From assembly GCF_001613165.1 (NCBI RefSeq), contig NZ_BDBV01000067.1:1-64000 (forward strand): a stretch of DNA of 64,000 bases, written 5' to 3'. Under the pieces are notes generated by a model, which made no database searches, was not told the origin of the DNA, and saw only the letters and a program-made list of their open reading frames with translations. The DNA is from Nocardia mexicana NBRC 108244. GTDB lineage: Bacteria > Actinomycetota > Actinomycetes > Mycobacteriales > Mycobacteriaceae. Below are positions 8,175 through 16,592 of the stretch, in pieces; within the stretch, counting starts at the first letter, position 1, and each line of letters opens with the position of its first letter. The position numbers and the translations under genes were made by a program.

Positions 8175-8807
8175 CTACACGGCGGGCTGGTATGCGGCGG
8201 TGAAGGTCGCGACGGCGGCGGTGGCGATGGTGCGCAGTTCGGCCGGGCGTACGGGGCGGGTGCCCATGCGTGAGCGGTTCTCCAAGGGGGCGGTCAGGAG
8301 GGCGAGGAACTGTTCGGCCGCGACGGCGGGGTCGCCGGTATGCAGCCGACCCGACAGCGCGAGCCGGGCCAGGCGGTCGGCGAGGGCCTCGAGGGTGCGG
8401 ACGCCGGTGCGCTCGCGGGCGAGTTCGATCAGCTCCGGCTGCGTGGCGGCCTGGCCGTAGCCGAGCCGGCGCAGGGCGCGCGAGCGCTCGTCGTTGCAGA
8501 TGCGCAGCAGCCGGTAGGCGACGTCCTCGAGCGTCGCCCGCAGGTCGGCACCGGGCTCCCGCAGACGGTCGAGCACGGCGACGCAGTCGGCGCCGACGGC
8601 ATCGGCGACCACGACGAGTGATTCCCGCAGCAGGCTGTGCTTATCGCTGAGGTGGTTGTAGACGGTCGGTTTGGCGACGCCCGCCTCCGCGGCGATATCG
8701 GCCACGCACGCCTGCTCGAACCCCTGCCGCGCGAACACGGCGAACGCCGCGTCGAGAATCGCCTGCCGCTTGTCGATGCGGCCCCGCACCGTCTGCCCTG
8801 CTGCCAC
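8175..8807 (-). CDS. TetR-family transcriptional regulator
   Basis: A 210-residue repressor with KRQAILDAAFAVFARQGFE and the recognition helix VADIAAEAGVAKPTVYNHL (about residues 36-54). The C-terminus resembles the AefR-like group (TLEALADRLARLALSGRL, VAAEQFLALLTAPLENRSR). GTG start. It is divergent from the Dabb/DUF1330 pair, and two copies of TGAACC-N4-GGTTCA lie in the 122-base intergenic region, one next to its own start and one overlapping the -10 of the divergent operon. Repression of both transcripts is therefore likely. Confidence 0.88.
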   Translation of the reverse strand: MAAGQTVRGRIDKRQAILDAAFAVFARQGFEQACVADIAAEAGVAKPTVYNHLSDKHSLLRESLVVVADAVGADCVAVLDRLREPGADLRATLEDVAYRLLRICNDERSRALRRLGYGQAATQPELIELARERTGVRTLEALADRLARLALSGRLHTGDPAVAAEQFLALLTAPLENRSRMGTRPVRPAELRTIATAAVATFTAAYQPAV

Positions 8808-8838
8808 CCCGGCAGCCTACCCGCCGACCGGCGCATTC

Positions 8839-8911
8839 TGAACCCATCGGTTCACTCTGTTGCATCTGTTGACAAAACCAGCGACACCACTAATCTGAAC
8901 CCACTGGTTCA
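8839..8911 (+). promoter_or_regulatory. Divergent TetR promoter with two identical operators
   Basis: Operator 1 is TGAACCCATCGGTTCA (8839-8854), operator 2 is TGAACCCACTGGTTCA (8896-8911); both are perfect 6-bp dyads with four-base centres. A near-consensus promoter for the plus-strand operon is visible: TTGACA (8869-8874), a 16-base spacer, TAATCT (8891-8896), and operator 2 overlaps its downstream edge. Confidence 0.85.
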
Positions 8912-8929
8912 ATTCGAGGAGGTTTCACC

Positions 8930-9337
8930 TTGATAGTCAACGTCTTACGATTCCGATTCAAGGACTCCGCCGACGCCGAAACGCGCGCCGCGGTACTGGC
9001 CGCGATGCGCCGGGCCGCGAGCATGGAGTCGGTGTCGTTCGCCACCGTGGGGCAGGATCTCGGCGATCCGGCCGAGGGATTCACCCACACCTACCTGGCG
9101 GCCGTCGCGGATCTCGAGGCGCTGGAACGGTACCTGTACGACCCCGTGCACCTCGCCGCCGATACCGAGATCCTCCCCCACCTCGAGCGGTTGTCACCGG
9201 TACGCCTGTCCGACGACCCCGATCCCGGTCTGCGACAGGCGATCACGCGCATGCACCTGAAGAAGGTACAGACCTATCCGGAGTGGGGCCGGATGCTCGC
9301 CGCCATCCCCGACACTCCGATCCCCACCCGCTCCTGA
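8930..9337 (+). CDS. Dabb-type stress-responsive (alpha/beta barrel) protein
   Basis: A 135-residue protein starting with TTG; GAGGAGG seven to eight bases upstream decides the start. The first 90 residues (IVNVLRFRFKD..., GFTHTYLAAVADLEALERYL, DPVHL) match the dimeric ferredoxin-like Dabb fold, which includes stress proteins and small cyclases or monooxygenases. The C-terminal 40 residues (QAITRMHLKKVQTYPEWGRM) are an extension. It is the first gene after the TetR-controlled promoter and probably forms an operon with the DUF1330 gene 42 bases downstream. Confidence 0.8.
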   Translation: MIVNVLRFRFKDSADAETRAAVLAAMRRAASMESVSFATVGQDLGDPAEGFTHTYLAAVADLEALERYLYDPVHLAADTEILPHLERLSPVRLSDDPDPGLRQAITRMHLKKVQTYPEWGRMLAAIPDTPIPTRS

Positions 9338-9379
9338 CCACCTGCCTGCTGAATCCCCCACCAACACAAGGAGATCCCG

Positions 9380-9688
9380 TTGCCCGCCTACGTCTTCGTC
9401 GAGGCCACCAACCTCGACGCCGCCCGCGCCACCGAGTACCTTCCCCTGGCGATAGCGTCGATCGCCGCCTACGGCGGCCGCTATCTGACCCAGGGAGCCA
9501 CCCCGGAGGTGGTCGAGGGTGACCGGTGGCCCACCGGCCGGGTGGTGACCACCCTCGAATTCACCGATATGGACCGCGTCCGCGAGTGGTACCACTCCCC
9601 CGAATACCAGCACGCCAAGTCCGTGCGCGAGGGAGCGATCGACCTGCGCCTGCTGTTCGTCGAGGGCGGCGCCGCGCCTGCCGCGTAG
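9380..9688 (+). CDS. DUF1330-family protein
   Basis: A 102-residue protein with the DUF1330 pattern: MPAYVFVEATNLDAARATEY, GGRYLTQGA.PEVVEGDRWP, VVTTLEFTDMDRVREWYHSPEYQ. This is another dimeric ferredoxin-like barrel, of unknown function. TTG start with AAGGAG nine bases before. Two small barrel proteins under one TetR repressor suggests a minor aromatic or lipid modification step, but the sequence does not show the substrate. Confidence 0.82.
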   Translation: MPAYVFVEATNLDAARATEYLPLAIASIAAYGGRYLTQGATPEVVEGDRWPTGRVVTTLEFTDMDRVREWYHSPEYQHAKSVREGAIDLRLLFVEGGAAPAA

Positions 9689-9712
9689 CCGAAGTCGCCG
9701 CCCGGGCGATCG

Positions 9713-11011
9713 TTACCGGGCGGCGGGCAGCGGCGGCAGTTCCAGATTGTCGCGGAAGGTGGCCCCGGCGTAATCGGTCCCGGCGATACCCCGCCGACGC
9801 AGTTCGGGCAGAAGTCCATTGAGAACGAAGTCGCGGGAGCGCGTGTCGTCGAGCCCGCCCAGACCGAGCACGTCCAGGACACCGGCGTCGTAGCGCTCCT
9901 GCACCGCGTCCGCGATCTGCTCCGGCGTCCCCGCCACCGCCCAGTGCCCGGTGTCCTTCGAGGCGATGATCAACTCCCGCAACGTCTTTCCCTGACGGGC
10001 GAAGCGGCTGAAGATCTCCACCCGTCCGCGCCGCCGACGGACCGCACGGACGTCGGGCAGCAGGTGGTCCGGAATCGGCCGATCCAGCGGCAGCTCCGAC
10101 AGATCGATATCACCGCCGAGCATATCGGCCAGCCGCAGCCGCCCCGCCTCGAAATCGGTCGCCTCGTCCCGCTCGCGTACCGCGCGCCGCGCCTCGGCCT
10201 CCGTCGCCCCGTACGTCGCGTGCAGCGAACTCATGATCAGCGGCAGCCCATCGGCCCGGCCCAGTTCGGCGGCCCGCGCCCGGATCCGCTTGGCGTAGGT
10301 CGCCGCGTCCTCCAGGGTCGGCAGCGAGGTGAACACCACCTCGGCGAATCGGGCGCCGAGTTCGATGCCGCCCTCGGACTGACCGGCCTGGAACTGGACC
10401 GGCCGCCGCTGCGGCAGCGGCGGAATATTCAGCGGGCCGCGGACGGTGAAGTAGCGCCCGACGTGGTCGATCGGCCGCACGCGGCCCGCATCCAGGACCG
10501 CACCGCCCGCGCCGTCCGGGGTCAGCGCGCCGGGACCCCAGCTGTCGAACAGCGCGTTGACGACCTCGAGCGACTCCGCCGCCCGGACGTACCGCTCGTC
10601 GGGCCCGGGCAGCTCGCCGTCCCCGTAGTTCTCCTCGCCCACCGACGACGTCACCGCATTCCAGGCCGCCCGCCCGTTGCTGACGTGGTCGAGGGTGCCG
10701 AACAGCCGCGCCAGGTTGTACGGATGGTGGAAGGTCGTGGTCACCGTCGCGATGAGCCCGACGTGCGAGGTGACCGCGCTCAGCGCCGAGACCAGGACCA
10801 GCGGCTCCTGCGCGCCGATCGCGCCCTGCGCGCCGAAGCTGAGCAGGTCCGCGGCGAACAGCGCGTCGATCCTGTTGGCCTCGGCGATCTTCGCCACCTC
10901 CACCGCCGCCGCCAGCGTGGACCTGCCGGAATCGATCGCCGCCGCGTACACCTCCGGCGATCCGGTGATACCCGTCGTGGTCTTCAAGGGTCGCCGCCCG
11001 GAGGTGCTCAT
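9713..11011 (-). CDS. LLM-class flavin-dependent monooxygenase (NtaA/SnaA/DszA group)
   Basis: A 432-residue TIM-barrel enzyme that uses FMNH2 from a separate reductase to oxygenate a substrate, often an organosulfur compound or chelator. Typical pieces: FAADLLSFGAQG, EPLVLVSALSAVTSHVGLIATVTTTFHHPYNLARLF, NGRAAWNAVTSS (about residues 113-124) and QAGQSEGGIELGARFAEVVFT. The start MSTSGRRPL (11011) skips 15 residues of the longer frame; the usual first beta strand looks short, so the N-terminus is the least certain part. It stands alone, convergent with the DUF1330 gene, and no flavin reductase is adjacent. Confidence 0.85.
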   Translation of the reverse strand: MSTSGRRPLKTTTGITGSPEVYAAAIDSGRSTLAAAVEVAKIAEANRIDALFAADLLSFGAQGAIGAQEPLVLVSALSAVTSHVGLIATVTTTFHHPYNLARLFGTLDHVSNGRAAWNAVTSSVGEENYGDGELPGPDERYVRAAESLEVVNALFDSWGPGALTPDGAGGAVLDAGRVRPIDHVGRYFTVRGPLNIPPLPQRRPVQFQAGQSEGGIELGARFAEVVFTSLPTLEDAATYAKRIRARAAELGRADGLPLIMSSLHATYGATEAEARRAVRERDEATDFEAGRLRLADMLGGDIDLSELPLDRPIPDHLLPDVRAVRRRRGRVEIFSRFARQGKTLRELIIASKDTGHWAVAGTPEQIADAVQERYDAGVLDVLGLGGLDDTRSRDFVLNGLLPELRRRGIAGTDYAGATFRDNLELPPLPAAR

Positions 11012-11371
11012 GCCCCGACGGTAACGGTGCCCTACCCGCCACCCCACGAGTTGCACTCAGCGAGATCCTATTGTCCGCCAACGGATTAGGGCGCGTACAT
11101 GCCGGTCCAGGTGCCCTACGTCCCGGCCCGCCTCGATGGATCCGCACCGGTCGCCCACGGCATCGACCGCGAGGCTGCACCGCCGGATCACCGCACAGGG
11201 CCTGCTGTCGTTGAGGGCGCCGCCGCGCCCGCCGTGTAGACGTGCGGATCGCGGCGGACTGCTCACCGGCATCCCAACCTTCCGGCTTCGAACCGGGCTC
11301 CCGACCGGCTGCGGATCACCGCAGACCCGCCGCGCCGATCACGCCCGCGCAGCGTAACTATGCTGGCTGAA
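11012..11371. other. Intergenic gap; short dispersed repeat
   Basis: No gene supported. GAGATCCTATTGTCCGCCAA (from 11062) matches GAGATCCTATTGCCCGGCAA (from 7943) at 18 of 20 bases, both in gaps upstream of minus-strand genes, so a short dispersed repeat or shared regulatory sequence is present. Confidence 0.5.
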
Positions 11372-12610
11372 ATGACCAACCCGATGGTGACCGTCCCCCG
11401 CGACGTCGACTCGGTGACGACGGCGGGGCACGAGGACGATCCGGCCGACGCCGGGATGACGCGCGGTGCGGTCGAGGACGTCTGGGCGGCGGTGCTCGAC
11501 TGGTACCGGCTGGGGACGACGCCCGCCATCCAGGTGTGCCTGCGGCGCCAGGGGAAGATCGTGCTGAATCGGGCGATCGGGCACTCTCGCGGCAACGCAC
11601 CCGGCGACGGCGCCGACACCGAGAAGGTCCTCGTGACGCCGGACATGCCGTTCTGCGGTTTCTCCACCGCCAAGGGCGTCTCGGCCACGGTGATGTTCAT
11701 GCTCCTGGAGCAGGGTGCGTTCGCGCTGAACGACCCTGTGTGCCAGTACATTCCGGAGTTCGCGGCGAACGGCAAGCAGGCGATCACGATCGGGGACGTG
11801 CTGTCGCATTCGGCCGGAATCCCCTTCATCACCCCGCCCTACAAAGGCGCCGAGCTGGTGCTCGACGAGGAGCTGGCGGTCCGGGCGCTGGCCGACCTCA
11901 CCCCCAGCTGGCGGCCGGGCCGGTTCCGCGTCTATCACGCGATGACCAGCGGTCTCATCCAGCGGCTGCTGGTGCAGCGGGCCACGGGCAAGCGGATGCG
12001 CGAGCACCTGACCGACCGGGTCCTGGATCCGCTGGGCTTCCGGTGGACCACCTTCGGCGTGCGACCCGAGGACGTCGACCTGATCGTGCCCAGCGTGCGG
12101 ACCGGCCCGCCACCCGGGCGGGTGTGGAAGTTCCTGGCGCACAAGGCACTCGGCGGCGGACTGAGCGGCCCGGTGTCCGAGGCGGACAACCGGGCGTTCC
12201 TCACCGCGGAGCTCCCCTCGGGCAACCTCGTCACCACCGCCTCCGAGCTGTCGCGGTTCTATGAAATCCTCGCCCGCGGTGGCGAACTCGACGGCGTGCG
12301 GATCATCCGGCCCGACACCTTGCGCGAGGCGGTGCGCCCGGCGAAATGGCTGCCGGGTGCGGCGGGGCGGGTCAGCCGGGCGGGCTTCGAACTGGGCGGA
12401 CGCCGGTCGAAGTTCGGCGCCCACACCGGAAACCATTTCGGCCGAAGCGGTTTGACCACCCAGTACGGCTGGGCCGATCCCGAGCGCGGGCTGTCCGGAG
12501 CGATCCTGACCAGCGGCAAGGCGTCGACCGATGCCAACCGGCCGTGGCAGCTGGTCGCGCGGATCTCCGCCGCGGCCGACCGGCTGGCACCGGCCGACCG
12601 CATATTCTGA
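11372..12610 (+). CDS. Serine hydrolase of the beta-lactamase/esterase family
   Basis: A 412-residue protein of the penicillin-binding/class C beta-lactamase fold (family VIII esterase type). The nucleophile motif is STAK (Ser98, Lys101) in MPFCGFSTAKGVSATVMF; the Tyr motif is YHA (Tyr188) in RVYHAMTSGLI; a Gly-rich HTGNHFGRSGLTTQYGWADPE near residue 350 replaces the KTG strand. LSHSAGIP is also characteristic. No signal peptide, so probably a cytoplasmic esterase. The start is put at 11372 because TATGCT (11359-11364) lies seven bases before it and looks like the -10 of a leaderless transcript; an ATG at 11360 overlaps that box. Confidence 0.82.
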   Translation: MTNPMVTVPRDVDSVTTAGHEDDPADAGMTRGAVEDVWAAVLDWYRLGTTPAIQVCLRRQGKIVLNRAIGHSRGNAPGDGADTEKVLVTPDMPFCGFSTAKGVSATVMFMLLEQGAFALNDPVCQYIPEFAANGKQAITIGDVLSHSAGIPFITPPYKGAELVLDEELAVRALADLTPSWRPGRFRVYHAMTSGLIQRLLVQRATGKRMREHLTDRVLDPLGFRWTTFGVRPEDVDLIVPSVRTGPPPGRVWKFLAHKALGGGLSGPVSEADNRAFLTAELPSGNLVTTASELSRFYEILARGGELDGVRIIRPDTLREAVRPAKWLPGAAGRVSRAGFELGGRRSKFGAHTGNHFGRSGLTTQYGWADPERGLSGAILTSGKASTDANRPWQLVARISAAADRLAPADRIF

Positions 12611-12627
12611 CGGCTCTCACCCGTAGC

Positions 12628-13851
12628 TCACGCCACCTGCGGTTCGCCGATCTGCCGGTGCGAGAACCGATAGTCTGCCTGGCGCAGCAGTTCGTCGGCG
12701 TCGTCGACGGGCGGATAGATCCACAGCTCGTTCACCTTGCGCTTGCGCGCCTTGGCCGTCTCGCCGGTCGACACCACCGTGCGGTCCCAGCCGTTGGTGA
12801 ACACGGCCTCCGTGGAGCCGAGGTCGAGGCACGTGACGTACGGGGTGGCCGCGAACGGCGCGGGAGCCAGCCCGAGCAGGTCGGCGGCCGCATTGTGCCC
12901 GGCGAACTTGCCGAGCTGCAGGGCATGCTGGCAGCTCTGCATCACCCGGTGCCCCGGTTCGGCGGCCGCGGCGGCGGTGTCGCCCGCGGCGTAGACGCCC
13001 GGCACGCCGGAGACCTGCAGCTCGTCGCCGACTTCCAAGCGCCCCAGCCGATCTCGCTCGCCGGGGATGGCGGCGGTGAGCGGGCTGGCCTGCATTCCTG
13101 CCGTCCAGACCACGGTGGCCGCCGGGATGCGCGTGCCGTCCGACAGCTCCACACCGTCCGCATCCGCCGCGGCCAGGCTCGCCCCGACCCACTGCTCCAC
13201 CCCGAGGCTCGACAGCACGCCGAGGATCTGCGGGCGCGGACCCGCACCCAGCTCCGGCCCGATCACGTCGGCCCGCTCCACCAGCACGACCCGGACCCGT
13301 TCGCCCGCAGCCCGTTTCGCGGCGATCGCCCGGAGCCGATCCACCAGCTCGGTCGCGATCTCGAGCCCCGTGAAACCGGCGCCGACGACGACGGCGGTGA
13401 ACCGGCCGTCGCGAGGCGGCGTTTCCGGCAGTCGATGCAAATGTGCGTCGAGTGCGGCGGCCGCGGGCAGCGTGTCGACATCGTGCAGGAGTTCCGCGCC
13501 GGGCAGGGTCGGCCTGATCAGCCGGCTTCCGGTGGCGAGAACCAGTCGGTCCCAGCCGATTTCACCGGCGGTGCCGTCACGGCCGACGGTGGCGACCGTG
13601 CGGCGGGCGGTATCGATCCCCGTCGCGGTCGCCGCCACCCGGCGCACCCCGATCGGCCCCAGGATTCGGTCCAGCGCCACCCGCATGCGGTCCGGCTCGG
13701 CCTGATACAGGCGCGGCCGGATCACCAGATCGTCCCCGGCCGACACCAGGGTCACCGGGACATCCACGCCGTGCGACCGAGCCAGCCGAACCGCGCTCGC
13801 GGCGCTCCACACCCCGGCGAAACCCCCGCCCACCACCACTATTCCGGCCAT
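12628..13851 (-). CDS. FAD/NAD(P)-dependent oxidoreductase (NDH-2-like)
   Basis: A 407-residue two-dinucleotide-binding-domain flavoprotein. FAD site IVVVGGGFAGVWSA at the N-terminus, NAD site VVVGAGFTGLEIATEL near residue 163, and the second FAD motif VYAAGDTAAA near 305. This is the layout of type II NADH dehydrogenases and related quinone reductases, but the protein lacks the obvious C-terminal membrane anchor. ATG with GAAGGAGGAG upstream. Divergent from an Rrf2 regulator; a site resembling the Rrf2 dyad lies at 13876-13893 in its leader, so redox or NO control is likely. Confidence 0.85.
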   Translation of the reverse strand: MAGIVVVGGGFAGVWSAASAVRLARSHGVDVPVTLVSAGDDLVIRPRLYQAEPDRMRVALDRILGPIGVRRVAATATGIDTARRTVATVGRDGTAGEIGWDRLVLATGSRLIRPTLPGAELLHDVDTLPAAAALDAHLHRLPETPPRDGRFTAVVVGAGFTGLEIATELVDRLRAIAAKRAAGERVRVVLVERADVIGPELGAGPRPQILGVLSSLGVEQWVGASLAAADADGVELSDGTRIPAATVVWTAGMQASPLTAAIPGERDRLGRLEVGDELQVSGVPGVYAAGDTAAAAAEPGHRVMQSCQHALQLGKFAGHNAAADLLGLAPAPFAATPYVTCLDLGSTEAVFTNGWDRTVVSTGETAKARKRKVNELWIYPPVDDADELLRQADYRFSHRQIGEPQVA

Positions 13852-13875
13852 GATCTCCTCCTTCGGTATTAATTC

Positions 13876-13893
13876 GAGATACTGAATGTCCCC
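13876..13893 (-). promoter_or_regulatory. Candidate Rrf2 operator in oxidoreductase leader
   Basis: Read on the minus strand, GGGGACATTCAGTATCTC agrees at 13 of 18 positions with GGGGATATTAGTTATCCC in front of the rrf2-type gene, including both outer half-sites. It is 25-42 bases before the start codon, a position suited to repression. Confidence 0.6.
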
Positions 13894-14037
13894 ATTTACA
13901 ACCCGCGGCAGTCGCCGCCGGGCGACGCGTGACGACGCGTGACGACGCGCCCGGCCATTCCCGCACACCGAACCTGCCCACCCATAATTCCGACCCGCTC
14001 TTCGCCGGAATCCACCTGGGCCAGTAAGGATCCCGGT

Positions 14038-14517
14038 TCAGCCCTCCGCTACAGCAAACCCCCGCCGCGTCCGCGCCGCCGAACTCGCGGGCGCATCCGC
14101 TACCAGATCCGCGACGGTCTGCGCGGCCAGTTCGCGGCGCCAGGCCAGCTCCGCGCGGCGCATGGCCGTCGCGATTCCGCACGGCTTGGTGAACTCGCTG
14201 CCCGCCGAGCGCCCGCTGCCGCCGCGCTGCCGAATCTCGGTGCAGCGAAACGGATCCACACCTCCCTCCACCGCCGTGACCACATCGAGCAGCGTGATCC
14301 GCTCGGGTGGGCGGGCCAGGGTGAATCCACCCCGCACGCCGGGAGTCGAGGCCAGGATCCCGGCACGCACCAGGGCCTGCAGGCGCTTCTTGAGGTATTC
14401 GACCGGCAGGTCGAACCACCCCGCGAGCCGCGCGATCGACACCGGGGGCTCACCGTCGAGCCAGGCCAGCGTCACACAGCAGTGCAGGCTCCACTCGACT
14501 CCCTCACCCATTTTCAT
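14038..14517 (-). CDS. Rrf2-family transcriptional regulator
   Basis: A 159-residue protein. The winged helix contains VEWSLHCCVTLAWL, ARLAGWFDLPVEYLKKRLQALVRAGIL and the wing STPGVRGGFTLARPPERITLLDVV, all diagnostic of Rrf2. Downstream, Cys in DPFRCTEIRQRG and in EFTKPCGI occupy the place where NsrR/IscR hold an iron-sulfur cluster, but only two of the usual three ligands are clear. The alternative ATG at 14511 is two codons later. A perfect dyad at 14522-14538 sits directly upstream of the start, implying autoregulation. Confidence 0.87.
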   Translation of the reverse strand: MKMGEGVEWSLHCCVTLAWLDGEPPVSIARLAGWFDLPVEYLKKRLQALVRAGILASTPGVRGGFTLARPPERITLLDVVTAVEGGVDPFRCTEIRQRGGSGRSAGSEFTKPCGIATAMRRAELAWRRELAAQTVADLVADAPASSAARTRRGFAVAEG

Positions 14518-14521
14518 AATG

Positions 14522-14538
14522 GGGATATTAGTTATCCC
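14522..14538. promoter_or_regulatory. Rrf2 autoregulatory dyad
   Basis: GGGATA-TTAGT-TATCCC is a perfect 6-bp inverted repeat with a five-base centre, four bases upstream of the regulator's ATG. Confidence 0.7.
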
Positions 14539-14698
14539 TGTTCCATCCCGCAAGCCCGCCCGCCGAAACTTTGGGACCGGAGGTAACTTGCCCCGCGAAC
14601 GACCTGGGAACGGCCACAACATTTCTCCCGACACTGGCGTTACCCCGCTGTGATGTTGTTGACTCGAAAGCGGTTTACGGTGTCGAGAGCGGGGTGCG

Positions 14699-15757
14699 AT
14701 GAAGTCGGAGCGCGTGTCGCGGGGCCTGCTCACCGCGGCCACGGTGCTCGTCAGCGCCATGCTCGTCACCAGCGTGGGCGCCACCGGATTCGCGGGGGCC
14801 GAACCCGTCGCGGGCGAACCGCTCACCGCGCCGAACGGCGCGCGCATCGACGACATTCGCGCCATCTCCGACCGAATGTTCGATGTCGGCGTGTATTCCG
14901 CGGCGATGAACACCGTCACCCGGACCACGGTGCTGCGTGCCGCCGACCCGGACCGGCCCGCCCCGACCTTCTACCTGCTCAACGGCGCCAACGGCGGATC
15001 CGACGGAAACTGGCTCGAGACCACCGATCTCGTGGAGTTCTTCCGTGACAAGCAGGTCAACGTCGTGATCCCGTTCGGCGGTGCGGGCAGCTACTTCACC
15101 GACTGGCGCGCCGACGACCCGGTCCTGGGCCGCCAGCGGTGGGCCACCTTCCTCACCTACGAGCTGCCGCCGATCATCGACGCCGCCTTCCGCGGCAGCG
15201 GCGCCAACGCCATCGCGGGGCTCTCCATGGCCGGCACCTCGGTATTCCAGTTGGCCATCGGCGCACCCGAGATGTACCGGGCCATCGGCTCGTACAGCGG
15301 CTGCGTGCGCACCAGCGACCCGCAGGGGCAGGCCATGGTGCAGGCGGTCGTCACCGGGCAGCGCGGCAACGCACTCAATATGTGGGGCCCGCCCGGCGAT
15401 CCGGCCTGGGCCGCCAACGATCCCTACCTGCACGCCGAGCGGCTGCGCGGCACCGCCGTCTACGTCTCCACCGGCAACGGCCTGCCCGGGCCGTACGACA
15501 ATCTCGACGGCGCCCGCGGCGACGTCGTGCAGCTGATGTATCAGTTGTTCTTCGGCGCGCCGCTGGAGGTGGTCACCAATGTGTGCACCCGTCAGCTGCA
15601 GGAACGCCTGCGGCAGTTGAACGTTCCCGCCACCTTCGACTTCCGTCCCGCCGGGACCCACTCCTGGGGTTACTGGGAAGAGGACCTGCACAAGTCCTGG
15701 CCGATGTTCGAGGCGGCACTCACGCGGCCGGACGCGAGCGAGCCCACAGGCCGCTGA
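14699..15757 (+). CDS. Secreted mycolyltransferase-like esterase (antigen 85 family)
   Basis: A 352-residue exported alpha/beta hydrolase. Residues 1-34 are a signal peptide (basic start, LLTAATVLVSAMLVTSVGATG, cleavage around AGA). The nucleophile elbow is GLSMAGTS with Ser176, and the catalytic His is in PAGTHSWGYW near 321. FYLLNGANGGSDGNWLETTD and the pattern PFGGAGSYFTDW are typical of the antigen-85/FbpA group that transfers mycolic acids to trehalose or arabinogalactan in the cell envelope. It could also be a related esterase without mycolyl activity. TTGACT about 40 bases upstream is a possible -35. Monocistronic. Confidence 0.88.
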   Translation: MKSERVSRGLLTAATVLVSAMLVTSVGATGFAGAEPVAGEPLTAPNGARIDDIRAISDRMFDVGVYSAAMNTVTRTTVLRAADPDRPAPTFYLLNGANGGSDGNWLETTDLVEFFRDKQVNVVIPFGGAGSYFTDWRADDPVLGRQRWATFLTYELPPIIDAAFRGSGANAIAGLSMAGTSVFQLAIGAPEMYRAIGSYSGCVRTSDPQGQAMVQAVVTGQRGNALNMWGPPGDPAWAANDPYLHAERLRGTAVYVSTGNGLPGPYDNLDGARGDVVQLMYQLFFGAPLEVVTNVCTRQLQERLRQLNVPATFDFRPAGTHSWGYWEEDLHKSWPMFEAALTRPDASEPTGR

Positions 15758-16025
15758 GCCCCGGCACGTTGCCCGGTCATCGCCGCGTGCGACATGCCTG
15801 ACAGGCGCCCGCCGCCCGTTGCTTCGTCGTGCCACAACGCCGGAAAACGACTGCATCACAAGGCGTTGGGCTGACTCACAACGGCTCCACGCGACTTCTG
15901 TGTCATTCCGGAACGTTCATGCGTTGAGTGGGATAGCCACGCTCCCGTCTGCGACAGTGACGCCATTCGAACCATTCCCCGGGTCGGGAATGACGTTTTC
16001 GACTGTCCGAAATCGGAGGATCTCA

Positions 16026-16592
16026 ATGTCGGACATTGCCATGGCCGGGATCGGCTGCCGATTTGCCGGTGACGCCGACGAGCAGGTCGCCAAGTACCTC
16101 GAGGTCGTCGCGGCCGCGGCCTTCCCCCAGCCGAACCGCACCGGCCGGGCCGGAACTCCGGCCCACGACACCTCGCGGCTGACGCGGATCAGGGCCGAGC
16201 TGTCCGCCATGGACGTCGACGCGCGCGGTCCGGCCGTGACCCGCATGCTCACCGCGGAACTCGCCGAGATCATGCGCGTCGCACCGGATTCCATCGACGC
16301 GACGGTCCCCGTCTCCGACCTCGGCCTGGACTCGCTGATGGCCGTCGAACTGGGCGCCCGGATCAGCAGAACCTTCGGCATCGAACTGGTGTCGCTGCAG
16401 ACGGGCCGATCGTTCAACCTGGCACAGGCCGGGACGAAGCTGGCGGCGCTGATCCTCGCCGGCGATGCGTCCGCAGCCGGCGAGAACGCGGCGGAGCCCG
16501 ATTCGGCCGCTGCCGAGTCCGCGACGCAGGCCGGACCGAAACTCCCGGCGGCACCGGCACATTCGAACCACGGACAGGAGGTCTGCCGGTGA
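16026..16592 (+). CDS. Stand-alone acyl carrier protein with a ketosynthase-like N-terminal stub
   Basis: A 188-residue protein. Residues 75-140 are a carrier domain with the 4'-phosphopantetheine site DLGLDSLMAVEL (Ser103) and the PKS-type helix 3. The first 20 residues, MSDIAMAGIGCRFAGDADEQ, match the start of a type I ketosynthase (pattern IAIxGxGCRFPG) but no ketosynthase follows; the linker and the C-terminal 45 residues are Ala/Pro-rich. It looks like a type I polyketide synthase collapsed to both ends, or a purpose-built carrier protein. CGGAGGA precedes the ATG. Its stop overlaps the GTG of the MFS gene by four bases, so carrier and exporter are coupled. Confidence 0.85.
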   Translation: MSDIAMAGIGCRFAGDADEQVAKYLEVVAAAAFPQPNRTGRAGTPAHDTSRLTRIRAELSAMDVDARGPAVTRMLTAELAEIMRVAPDSIDATVPVSDLGLDSLMAVELGARISRTFGIELVSLQTGRSFNLAQAGTKLAALILAGDASAAGENAAEPDSAAAESATQAGPKLPAAPAHSNHGQEVCR

